Notes under the pieces: model-generated
The model's database searches: none
Seen by the model: the letters and a program-made list of their open reading frames with translations, nothing else
Told to the model about the DNA's origin: nothing
Program-made: the position numbers and the translations under genes
Part shown: positions 1 to 12,500 of the stretch, piece after piece
Numbering within the stretch: the first letter of the stretch is position 1
Layout of the letters: each line of letters starts with the position of its first letter
From: Pomacea canaliculata
Lineage: Eukaryota > Mollusca > Gastropoda > Architaenioglossa > Ampullariidae
NCBI RefSeq assembly: GCF_003073045.1
Contig: NC_037597.1
Coordinates: forward strand, 26,612,158-26,676,157
Length of the DNA: 64,000 bases
Direction: 5' to 3'

Positions 1-287
1 TTGTTATACCTGCTCATAAGTGTTGTTTCCTCCCACACCATCTTTGTCTTGCATAGTTATCTCCCCTTCTGCTGTAGCCTTGATTAAAAAAATTCTCTTC
101 ATAACATCCTTGTATTATTAATTAGAATCTTAGAGAAGGTTTTTAATGTAATTTTTTGACTGCCTTCTTTGAAGTTTCCATTTGCAACATTTGCAGAATT
201 GAAATAGTCATGAAAGATGATAGTGTCACATGAAAGTTTTGGGGCCCCAAAATAATATTGATACTTATGACTTCTTTCTGCCATCAG

Positions 288-3200
288 TTTCCACATTCTT
301 GGCAATGCAGGACAGTTCTTGGGCCATGAGTTTTACAACTGGCCAGGCCTGGCACAGGTCTTGGTGGCAGCTGTCTTCCAAAACATGGAGCACCTGCCTG
401 ACTACAGGCTGAAGCCAGTCATGCGTATCCTTGGCTCTGGATTGTTTGCTGGGGATTATCTGAGGTTTAATGTAAAGACTAGCCTGTCAACATGAAAATA
501 AAATTGCCGGAAGAATTAATATAATACAGAACTGTCATTAGTTTATTACAAAAAATATGTAGTGAATTTTTAATTGAAAATGTACTTAAATTGGAAATAA
601 GAATGTCTCTGAAGGTTGCAACTCATGCAAGAACTTTGAGTGAATGCTTATAAAGCATTGCCCAATCAGTGAGCAAACTTTTGCGTCATTAAAAAATAAC
701 ATCAAGCCCTCTTTCCTAAATCCTTGTCAGAAGTGCAATTTCATTAGTGTTACCAATCAACTTAGGAGATGATCTTAACTATTAGGAGCTTATGGGCGAC
801 AACTGCTCTTTAGCAAAACAAATTAATATTCAGTGAGGTTACTGGTCCTGGCTGCTGTGGGCTTCACTGTCCCAGGTGTACCTCCTTTGATCACTACAGA
901 ACGCTCTGTAAAAGAAGCAACTTTTAAAGTATTAAAGAGAATTTACAAGGACATTTTCATTGCATCTTGTCTGCATGATAGAATTTCCCCCAGTATTGTG
1001 GAATTTTGATTTATCTTTATTTTTAGTGATTATGTTGAATCACATAAAAATAATTTTGTGTTAAGTCTTTAATTGTGCTGTCAATGTTCAAATGAGGGAG
1101 GATTGATTATCTGGACACAGCATGTGCAAGTATTGTGTGTGTACATTTGTGCATGTCTATGTATGTAACTGAGTGTCTAACTCATATCTTGATAATTAAG
1201 CTCCTTAACGGTCTTAGGTGCATTTTTAAAGCCATTAATCAGTTATTGCCCCAGACAGTATTATGCCACAGTTGCAGTGCCTGTTCTTTGTGGGGTGTGT
1301 CCTGCCATGTTCCAGGTGAGTCATCCAGACATGCTCTCTTGCTTCCTGGCTAGTCGGTGCAAAATTTCTAGAATGTTTTGAATTTTGTGACTCACTGACT
1401 TTTTGAATTCATGAGAGGGCCCTTCTCTTCCTAGTCATCGAATCTCAGTACTGCATGTACCCAATGGTAGTGTAACCAATATGATACTGGCAGCAAAAAG
1501 AAAAAAGAAATTCTTTGGCAGCTCATTCAATATGAACAAAAATGGAAGAAGTTAAAAAGATTTATTTTAGAATCAGGATTGGTTTTGTTGTTCTTATCAT
1601 TTAGCTTTCTGACTGCACTCTGTAATGCTTTTCACTTTTATAAGACAAGAATATAGCTGCTTCCTTATTTAAATTTTTTTTTTAAATGAAAAAAATCCCT
1701 CCAGACTCAATAATATTTCTGTCTAATTTTATGTTTTACAGAAGTTGTCAGCTCGATGGCTTGTTATCAACCAAAGATACGAAGATGGGTAGGTTCGGTT
1801 ATCAGAAGATGTGTAATTCAAGCAGATTGTAAAGTACCTCTCTTATTATGTTCCATTTTTTCTTATATGCTGAAGACAGTGGACCCAAATCTAATGGGTG
1901 TGGTCAGAGGTTTGGTTATCTCATTGATGGGACCACATTTTCTTCAGTTTGGTGCCCTTGACCTTATTGAATGTCTTGCTGCTTGAACCAAGAAATCATA
2001 GCTGTACCCTGCTAACATTGATTCAGTTTTGAAAATTGCATTCAACTGGTCACAAACTCTATGCCTGAATTTTCTGTACCAATTATTGTGGGAAACATTC
2101 CACTTGAATTACGTTTAATGAATGAGATTAAATCTTTTTCTTTCAAAGTTCATTTGTTTTCAACTTGGAGAAAAGGTTATAATTTTGATAGACATTTTCA
2201 TTTACCTTTAAGATGTGTATTGGGATGAAAAGATAGAATGAGTTGTACAATTTGCAAAATTAAAAAGAGTAATGATTGACTACATGCTTGAATAGAATCA
2301 ATCACTGAATGTAATTTCTGGTCAGGGTGGATAGGGATGATGAAAGTGCTGAATCTCAGGAGGTCTTAGAAGATCAGCTCACACGACAACTTACTCGTGA
2401 ATATCTGGAGCTCATCAGTGAGTATATTACCTTGCTAGTAGCAAGAATGAAATCGTGAAATTTGTGAATGTTAGTGAACACTTGCATTTGGAGAATATAA
2501 GTAGTTTAGCATTGAGTTTAGTCTCTGACAGTGTTATCTGCAATGGTACATTTGATACCAGTCTAGTATTAATTATATCCCCTAACTGACTAGCTATTGA
2601 ATGGGTATCTGACCCTTTAAAGAGGGTTGGAGAATAAAATCCAGTGAGGGAGAGGAGATGGGCACCAAATGTTTGCTCTTAGAAAAATGTGGTCTCAAAT
2701 ACTTCACTTCCCCAATGATCATCAGGTCATGGGATACCTATACTAAATATTTCAAACAGCTATTGTCTACAAAACCAGCCATGACCATCTGTTATAGCTT
2801 TTATGTGTTTAGGTGATAATTAGGTTCTGTGGTAAGCAGGTGCTTTATGACAACTGTACAATGGATTAGAGATGTCAGGCCTTAGTAATTAGCATTTTAC
2901 AATATTCCTTATTTTATGCCCTAGCATGAAAAGCTAAACACACATTGTGACAGTTTTAGTATGGTGATGAGATGCCAGTAAGGTTTGCAGTAAAATGAGA
3001 TGCAACTTAAGTGTAGCAATAGGAAAGTCAGAAATAGTTGTCTGTGATAGTTACTGTGTGCACAAGTCGCCTCAGCAGTAAAGTGGAGGTGACCGAGGAG
3101 ATGGCCATGGATGAAGAAGTGGTTCCACCACAGTTTAACCGGAATGAAAAGGCTCTCAGTGAACTAGGACTCCTCTGCATGAGAACAGAGGTCAGTTTTA

Positions 3201-5337
3201 TGGTCCTAATCGACGGTTGTTTTAGTTTTTGTGTACATGTGTTTCAAGTACTTCCTCTTCACACTACTGAAGTTTCCCCTCCCCATTGCTATATTTCTCT
3301 CCTGTGCAGTTATCACCACATTGTGTTGGTTGGTTGTTATAGGCACTGTTTCCATCCTTGTTGCTGTGTGTGCTGAGTGGCATTACCTGGAGTGACACCA
3401 TCTGTTGCACCAGATGCGTTAGCATCTGCTGGCTCCTTGTCAAACAGGTAGAGTGATTTTCCCTCCTACATATTCCACCATTATTGGAGTTTTGCGTAGC
3501 TGCTGCTAATGCTGTCAATTTCATGGAAGTGTGTGCTCATTTCTTCTACTGATTTTATCACAATCATTGCAAAAAAAGAAATAACGTTCCTGATGGTCAT
3601 GCTTACCTACAAACTTCTCTGTCTGCCAGCTGATCACCGACAATGTCATGAGAAAAGATGGGGCGGTACACGTGTTTAGTTCAGTGCTGACTGGCCTTCA
3701 GATTCATGGCCAGCATGATGGGATGCAAGCACTGCTGGTCAGCCTGGCACTGACAGTCTATGAGGAAATGGTAAGATTGATTTCCTCATACTATTGTGCT
3801 GTGTCCATTACTTCGTTCTGCACCAGACAGGTTTTTTTTTAATACAGGCTATAGAGTGTGACCAGTTAGACCTGTGCCAGTTGTAGCAGCTCAGTAAAGT
3901 TTGCTTGATCTTTATCTAATAATCCTACACTTGATTGGTGCACCCTGTTGGGCAGATATGCTTGGCTGCTGCAGTAAAGGAGGCATAACCTTTAACTATA
4001 TTTTTTTCACTTTTGTTTCAGTTTTTCACAGGTTCTACAGATTTAATAAATTCATGCATAAACAGCAGTACAGAATGTCAAAGTGAAACATTATGTCTTT
4101 TTTCTGTTGCAGCGACCACAGTATCCAGAGCTAAAGGATGTTTTGTTAAGTATACCTGGCTGTACTGAAGAAGCCGTTCAGGTATGCCAAAGCATGAGTT
4201 TTCTTCCTTGTGTTTTGAATTTGTTCACTAAACATTTTCAATAAAGCCATTTTTTTGTCACTATGCAGTTTTTACTTTTATAATGCTAATAAAAGCATGA
4301 TGTAAGTCAAGTGAAAAATTGATATACTCTTTCCAAAAAAAGGCAAAGAATGTTCTGAGGGTTCCATTCAAGTAGGCTCAGTGGTGAGGATCTTATTATT
4401 TTATCAATAGTCTCAAGGGAGGGGACAGTAAGTTTTGACTGATGAATGTAGATCACACCAGAAGGGAGCTACATCAAGCATCAGTTAATCAGCAAAGGCA
4501 CCACATTGAGTTACAGGGTTAGACAAATGATCTCATGCAATTTGCTTGCCTCCTTCCAGAACTTTGAGAAAACATTTCTTCAGGGAATTAGCCCTCAAAA
4601 AATGCCTCCTGAAAAGAAGAAGAAGGAAGTCTTTAAAAACCTCATCAGCAGTATTATTGGGGTGAGAATGCATTTTTTGCTTTTTTAAGGTTTACTTCTT
4701 TGTTGCCTTTTGGCTGAGGATAAGAATCTGATCCAAACTTGTGTACTGATATACATAATTTGAAGGCACTGGTATATCTACTTCAACCAGCCTCAACAAT
4801 CCCCAAGTTGCATTGTGGAGAATTTTATGTTAATCTTTTCATAATCGTTGTAGGCTAATGCCTTGGTTCAGAGTGAAGTGAGACCAGTAAATAGCCCTCA
4901 CATTACTCTTGTTACAGCTGGTCTCTTATGTTATACCATCTAGAAATATGATAGCAGGAAGTAGAAGATTCTTCAAATTTCAATGATCAATCCAGTTCAG
5001 GACCAGGGAGAGCTACTTCCATTGCAGTAGCTTCACATCAGTTAAATATGTAGAGGAAACTTTAGTATTAAGTGTTAAAAATAACTATTTTAAATATTTA
5101 GATGCTACGGAAATGATTACCATGATAACCTCTATGTTTAAACTTCTATAAACGTGAATTTGTTTTTTTTTTTTTTTTTTTTTGATTCAGAAAAGTATTG
5201 GTCAGCAGTTCAAACGAGAAGCGAGTTACAAAAATCTTCCACCCATGTTTGTGCGCCGCAGCAGGAAGAATGCAGTCGATGTCATAGAGACTGGGGATGA
5301 CAGTCTTTGCTCACTGTTTGCTGGTGACGATGTCTGA
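288..5337 (+). CDS. XPO5: Exportin-5 (XPO5), last ten coding exons; 5' part lies outside the window
   Basis: XPO5 is a karyopherin-beta family nuclear export receptor that carries pre-miRNAs and other hairpin RNAs out of the nucleus with RanGTP. Exons by sight: 288-424, 1218-1315, 1742-1788, 2326-2417, 3051-3190, 3343-3447, 3630-3770, 4113-4181, 4560-4661, 5191-5337. Every junction has AG/GT and the phases agree throughout, giving about 359 codons. The sequence matches the vertebrate XPO5 C-terminal third as I know it: MEHLPDYRLKPVMR, WLVINQRYEDG, a conserved segment ending LTREYLELI, GLQIHGQHDG in the penultimate helices, and the tail IGQQFKREASYKNLPPMF ending in an acidic, aromatic C-terminus before TGA at 5335-5337. 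The last acceptor (5189-5190) follows a long T tract. The N-terminal RanGTP-binding HEAT repeats would be upstream of base 1. Identity is sure; each exon edge is inferred from motif and frame only. Confidence 0.95.
2590..2668 (+). repeat. 3' fragment of a tRNA-derived SINE in an XPO5 intron
   Basis: The stretch carries the pattern GAATGGGTATCTGACC, then AGAGGGTTGG, then GAGAGGAGATGGGCACC. The same ordered blocks occur in the tRNA-headed copies at 48853-49053 and 60044-60215. Only the tail domain is present here, so this is a 5'-truncated copy lying in the intron between the exons ending at 2417 and starting at 3051. Confidence 0.6.
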
Positions 5338-6430
5338 AGAGATCTTGCCGCCTCCACTCGACACATTATCTTCTCGTAAAATGATGCCGACTTCAGCAGC
5401 TAGAATGTACTGTTTGAACCAAGCCAAAATGTCATTTGGCATGAGGCTGTTGTGTGTTGGTCAAAAGCACAATTTCTGTGATGCGTAATGTGTTTTCAAG
5501 GGCTTGTTTTCCAGACACAGATGGTGAGAGAAGGTAAAACTGGTGGAAAAAAAAACAAAAAAAAACAACTGAAGTAAACTTTGACCCGCAAGAATTAACC
5601 AAAAAAGTACTCAAAAATGAAGTAAAGACAGATGTGCAAAGTGCAGAGTAAGCATCATGACTCCTGACCCTAGTTAGATGGGCCACACCACAAAATGTAT
5701 TTTGCTGCTTTTATTAGTGTGCAGGGGAAGCACCCTTTCATACCTGCTGAGTATGTGTTATTGATACCGGACTGCAACTTTTTCACTGGAAAGATGGGGA
5801 TGTTGGTGTTTGAAAAATGAATGTATGGCTTTGCTGAAATACTTTTGGGGCAGCAGGTAAAAGCAACTGTTTGCTTTTTCCATATGCATTTGCTGCAAAG
5901 AATGGCAAAAAAGTAAGTACATCATGGGCTACAGGTGGTGCAAGCTAACATCTTCACGAGTCTTGTTTCCTGCCCTTTTTAGTTAGGGAAGACGGGAACT
6001 GCAACCATCTCTCACCTAAAGGCAGTGCAAAAGTACCGGATACTTTTTATGTTTATGTGAATTATACCCTCTTTTGTTTATGTAAAGCAGAACTTAGTGA
6101 TGCAGAAATTTATCAGCCTTTTTTTCATGGAGTTGAAAATTACAAAACCACTTTCTAGGGATTTTCTCATCATTTAAATGTTGGTCATACACAGATGTTA
6201 GAAACTTGCACATCCTTGTTATATTAAATGTTTATGGGGCATAGAAAATGTTAATAGTTTCAGTCAGCTATTCCTTCTTAGCACATACACACATGCACTC
6301 AAAGGTTTCCTCATCAGCTAAAATTCCACTTCATTCTACACATTTTTTCTAATGCCAGTGTCAATCTTTACAACTTAGGGTTTGCTCATCCACAATAAAC
6401 TTTTTTCCAAACAATAAACTTCTAAACTGT
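5338..6430 (+). other. XPO5 3' UTR and tail-to-tail spacer with INTS7
   Basis: The 1.2 kb between the XPO5 stop and the INTS7 stop has no plausible coding exon. Two AATAAA hexamers on + (6394-6399 and 6413-6418) are the best XPO5 polyadenylation signals; they lie only about 115-140 bp from the INTS7 stop. On the minus strand an AATAAA complement near 5709 could serve INTS7. If both are used, the two convergent transcripts overlap in their 3' UTRs. UTR limits are inference. Confidence 0.5.
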
Positions 6431-6532
6431 CAAGATTTAATTGCATCTCAATCCAGTTTTACTTAACATCTTTAAAAAAAATCAACATTACCTAGATGTT
6501 TGATTAAGCCCCAGAAAAGTTTTTTTCTTAAT

Positions 6533-9500
6533 CTAGTGACTATTTGCAGCAGCGGCAGCTGCTGCAGCTACCACAGCTGCTACTACCCTTGACCCACTTC
6601 TAGGTGGTTGCTGCCGCTGAATTGAGTCATCGTATGATTTGATGTTCAGAGTTGTGCGAGGTCCTGTGTGCCAGCAAGCCCCTGTCTCATCAACAATGGC
6701 TGCATCTAGCTGCACTGAGTGAAGGCCAAGGACTGGGAAAGGCAGAACAAAGCTTGTACTGAAGTACTCATTGTGTGGCCCTACAGTTTGGGACAGCTGC
6801 ACTGAAGTTTTCTCTGTGCTCTGCATTCAGATTAAAATTAACATGTAGATAAAGAAGGGAATGGATGACATGAGTTTCTGTTGACATGCATCCATTTGTG
6901 CAGTTGAAAAGTCAAACTGCTACTTATATCTTAAAAACAAAGATTTTCATCAAGAAATGGTTTACCGCTCAAGGATTCTCACCAAGTCATCAATTCTTAC
7001 ATAATACTACTCTGTCTATGAGCATAGATAATATTATTGGTGATCTAGGACAAATAAGACACAAAAGCTGTCATAGTAAAGTAGTCCAACCCAGGAAACA
7101 AGTCAGCTTGAGTATAAAATTAAGCATAGGTCTGAAATTAGTTAAATGAAAAAGGCAAGATCTGTTCTACTGTCAGTGGAAAGACACATCACACTCAAAA
7201 TGTCCCCTTCACTCAAAGCAACTGAAAACTTGGTTCCATACCTTTTCAAGTGAGTCTGCCTGTGGTACCACTGTCCTGTTGACTAAACTGGTTGTGACTG
7301 TGATGTTCACCCCAGCCACCGAACGGAAGATTGATGGTCTTTCCCCCTTCTGGATCACCCCCTCCACTTTCAGGGTCAGGTTGGTGTCACTTCGCACCAA
7401 CACTGGTTCTCCAGCATTACTAGGTTGCGGTGAAATTGCAAGCTGCAAAGAAAGTTTCAATATTTTCAATTAGCATGCAAGAGTGAGCGACTGAAGAAGA
7501 AATTCTAACCTTTTGCCAACAGCTTTAACTTAACATATTAAAGGTGATATGCCCATTTGATTAAAGACTGAGACAAAATTTGTTGCTCGAATGTATTTTC
7601 TTCTGAGTCAAAGCGAGCAAAGATTTCAACACTTGTCACTTCTATATTTATGCTACATGCTTTTTTGTGCACAAGCAAAGTGTTTCAAGAGGGAGACACC
7701 ATAAAGATGCAGGTGCAAAAAAAAAATGTGTGGACATGTATCTGTATTAAGAGAAAACAATATGTGCAGATCTTAGAATTCATCTAGGGGTAACCAAAAT
7801 ACTTCACACCAGGTCTGTTGGATATTGTCTGTGTGCTGGATACATGTCACTTTTAAATATGTCTGTAAGGATTGTCATTATTACTGCATTAATACTGATG
7901 GTTTGTTGCAGAAATTTTCCACATATTGTGGAAAATAAAACTGCCAAATAAAACGTCCATTTTGACAAATGTAATTGCTACTTTTTACTTTTGTTTCAAA
8001 AGCACAGGTATTTCATACCTTTACATTTGTAGACTGAAGCTGCTGAAAGAAGAAACGTGGAAAACTGATGTTGGCTTGGACCAAGTTCTGTGCAGACATG
8101 CTGAGAAAATCAATCAGCTGCAAAACAAAATTTCCACTCAACATATTATGGAACAAAATGTCAAGAAAACTAAATGAAACTTGCAGACAGATTAATGGGA
8201 GTGACAAAACTAAAACTTTGTGCCTATCAATCGTCATGCTGTTTTTATACTAATATTAATATAATAAATCGCTGGAGAACAAAGCAACTCAGCCTGTCAG
8301 GCGCAGCCTTGTTTCCATCCTAGCATCCAAGCGCATCAGTAAGAGAGCAACTGATGCAGGAAAGTGAAACCACATGGTTTTGCCACATGCTACAGTTTAG
8401 CAGTTTGTCTAGTCATTTCCATAGATACATGAAGTGGACTCAGAAATGATGGCAAAGTGATCTGTTAGCCAGCTGGCATGGTACTTGCACCAAGCTATGC
8501 TGAAAATCATGCAATCAGCTCAACCAAAGTCACCTGTACAAAATGATCAGGTTAAATAATCACAGCACACCAAAATGGCTAGCGACATTTGCTTCTCTAA
8601 AGGAGTGACCCTGTGCCATGACTGCCACTTGACCAAGCTCTCAAATAACAGTGGGCTCTATTGTTGATACTCTTTGCTAGCATTTTGTTTGAGATGTGGA
8701 ATTATTATGCAGCAGGATCAGAGGCATTAGAGTAGCATCTTAACATCTAAGAAATAATAGCATGAGGGTGGAAAAGGTGAAAGTTCAAAGCAAAAAATCT
8801 TGGACATCCTCATCAACACATAAAGTACCAGTGACTCTGCAGTCAATTTTCTGTATATTAGTAGTGAAGAACAATGACTTACTCTGTACAGTTTTTCAGG
8901 GCTTCCAGCACTCTCAGCCAACATAGTTTTTAGTTCTTTTAAGATGCTGACAATTGTGGATGGCAATGACTTCCCCCAAATGTTCTCGTCATACACCTCT
9001 GGATGTGCTAAGAACTGATGCTCCCCCAGGCTGCTCTGTCTGTTGAATAATTTTACCAGTGTTTGAATCAAACACCCAACACTTACGATGCAGTAACATA
9101 AACAGGATATATATGTGGATTCTTCAGGACGATAGTCAATCCAGTGAAAGCTATCCAAGGCCTTTGTTTAAAATTCCACTTTAAATGAGTTGTATTTTAT
9201 GATCATTATTAAAACTAATGTACACGTACTAATAAATGTGGGATTTATATGGTGCCATGCTCATGAAGGAGCACTTAAGTAGGCAACGTGGGCAAAATAC
9301 AAAGGACAGAAGGAAAAACAACTGCAGACAACTAATAAGAGACAAATATATAAGACACAAAAAGGAATTGGGAAACAAACAATAAGGATGAAGAGTGTCA
9401 TAAACGTGCAAAGGCAATCAAGTAGGTTAGTTCAGTGGTTCTCAAAATATTTCAGACCGTGGAGCACTTTATAACAGTTCTGTTCCATGAATTTCAAATT

Positions 9501-12500
9501 TAAATTGCCACATTTGTTTCATTACAATTCAAAACTAAATGTACTTTTGTGACAGTAGTACAGCAATAAGTTTACATAAAATTACATACTTTGTAAATTA
9601 CACATAAAAATTAAAAATACAGAAATGCAGTGTTACTAAGGGTGACGGATGACGCAGTTAAAAGACAAAATGCTCGTGCTGTAACATAAGACTTGGTAGC
9701 TAAATGAGTGTTTCATGCGAATGAGCAGTTGGGCATCAATAAAATTAAAATTTGTATGAAATCAATAATGAAGTAATAATGGTGATTCAAATATCACTTT
9801 GTTGACATATGACGACTGTCAGCCACGGACCAAACTGAGAACCATTTGGGCAAGTTAATGACTACAATCACAACTATTGATAGCTATGTTGATTGGTTCA
9901 TCATCCATTCCTCAGGTAATTTGTGTTATATTTTCTTTAACTGCATTTACAAACAGTAGAGCCAAAGCCGTAAAACAATTGTTTATATAGTTCTTACCCT
10001 GTGTGGACCACAGAAATGATGCTGGCAATTGCTGATTTAATGCAGTTGCAGCTTTGTTGTAATCTGAGAGGATGTCAAGGGATAAAGCCATAAAGCCATA
10101 AAGTAACTGTAATTATTGCAGTCTCACTACTGTATTTAAATGGTAGGTCAGTCAGTACATGATTAATCTCATAAGCAAAATGTTCTCACAAATGGTAAAC
10201 ATGAAGTAACTTTATCATTTAACAGTGCAAACTAATAGTGACTTGTTTGCTGAAAGTTTTAATAGATGGTAAAATAAAGGCCTTAAATCTAATAGCTGTC
10301 AAAGCAGTAAACTGTACGTGGTACACCATGTCAAAGTCATGGCATATGAAAAGCACAGCCTGTAGTAATGCGGGTACACATTGCTACAAGATGGACAGAA
10401 GGAATTTCAAAGCCACCAGCCACAGCAAGCTTTAAACCTCCTAAGTCAAGTTGACTAACTACTATGGAGACTGCAATATACTGCAATAAAATAATACTGT
10501 TTTCTCAGGAATTCTGTCATGAACCAAATGTCATGATTACAAACGCTGCAAAACATCCAGCAATTATTTATCCAGTTATAAAAAAACAAATGATATCCCT
10601 ATGATTCAACAATGATGTTAAAAATACAGTATAACAAAAAGAAAAAAAAAACAAAACAAAGAACAAGTCAATAATAAATAATGTCTTAAAAACAGTGCAA
10701 ACAGCAATACAAAGAATTCCAAAATAGAAGGGAGGAGGAGTCTGAAATAAAGGAAGGCATTCTTGGAACAATTCACATTTAAACATGCTTTACAATGTCA
10801 AGTCGCCTAATGTAGGTGGGTCAACATCAAAGGATACAATGTTAAGTTGCCTAAAGTAGATGGGTCAGCATCAAAGGAAGCCCAATATAATGTTGAAATC
10901 TGCTGTGCCACGTCTCGACAATGTTTTTCGCATTTTTCTAGCTAACAGTATATCAAGACCACAGATGAATAACACACACTTAGAAAATTAAAAATGCATA
11001 AATAATAATAATTATTATATCAACGGATTTTGAACTGAATATAATCCTTTCCTCCCCTGAAAAAAAATCATGCTTTGCCAATGGCTTGTTGGGGCAGAAT
11101 TATAATTGTTAACATGTCATAAAATATATTTTATCCCAGATTATGACGATATTTATGGAAATGTTTTGGAAGGCAAGCTGTTGACAAAAGAAGGCTATTA
11201 ATTCTGTCTGAAAATGGCTGAAGACAAAATCTGCAAGTAAATTATCATAATTAAATTAGTAAATTATCTGATTCATATGACATATGACTCCTGAGTTCTT
11301 GAAATACTCTGAGATGTGCTCACAAAGCTCTTAGCATTTATACGAACCTGTTGCACAACTTGGACCCACCGTGCTCCTTCTTGGCCACTAGTGGAAGCCA
11401 GGGCTGTGACAATGGCAGGAGGCGGAGAAGAGCGAAAGGTGTTGCAAGTCAGCAATAACAATCTCAATGAAGACAACCACACAATACTGAGGCGAACATA
11501 CTCGCACTGAAACTCCAGAGGGTGAGCTGGTGTACTGGCAGCCTGTAAGAGAAAGTACAGAACAAAAATGCTCCAGACATTTTGAGGTGTAGAATTAAAA
11601 TACTACAACTGTCTGTGGCACAGTGTTTACCCAGAAATGCTGGTAGTACCACAGAAGAAAAAGAAAGAAGGGGTGAGGGAAAAGAAGAGAGAAAGAGCCT
11701 GCCTATTCTTTTTTATTAAAAAGATTTCAATGGATGCAATTTACTTCGGATGGAAATAAAATTATACCATTCAATTATACATCACCTTTAATACCACCAA
11801 AAGTGTGCTCCAGCATTCTACATTCACACACAAAAGACGGTAAATAAGCACACTTAATTAGGAAAGTCATCATAAAATGGTCTCCCTTCACCCCACAGGC
11901 TTGAGGGGATCAGATCTCTGCAGTAATGTTTTTCTGCTTTGATTTGTTGTGATTTTAATGTCACTGATTTGACCTACACTTTTTGATGGCATCCTGGGCA
12001 TTATACTGGACTGTTTACTTGCCATGGCTATTTTTCTTCTTCATGTGCTGATTTCAAATTTCTTCAGTCTTCTAATGTTATGACAGATTTTTCCTTTCTA
12101 CAAGTTCTTGCTGTGATGGACCTTAAACACTAAACAGTCATGTGTTTCAACATTTTAAAGCAGTTTTTCTCTGCTTGGTAGTCAAGTGGATACCAGCAAT
12201 TTCTGGATGATTTTATCCACATTCTCAATTAGTAATTGATCTAATCTATTTTTGACAAATGACTGTACAATATGTAAATTTTAACTGTCACCCATCAAAA
12301 TCTTGGTCTCAGAACACTCTCAATAAAGTGCTATGAGCTTGCTCTTAAGGGTAGGAAGAGTGCTATATAACTTTATTACTATCATTATTACCATTGTGGT
12401 AAAATGCGTACATGCAAGTGCTTAGTAGTGTCTATGTGCTGGCCAGCTCTTTGTCTTACCTTGAAAGCGACAAGCGCACGTTGGTAGCTCTCAAGACAGC

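Noticed and set aside
99..412. Open frames on both strands over the first XPO5 exon
   Set aside because: They overlap the XPO5 exon 288-424 in other frames; the XPO5 frame carries the family match and proper splice sites.
11222..11272. Extra INTS7 exon starting after TTTACTTGCAG near 11240
   Set aside because: The intron would be about 50 bp, and the following frame does not resemble INTS7. The direct join of 11289 to 10063 restores frame and the ELQQSC match.
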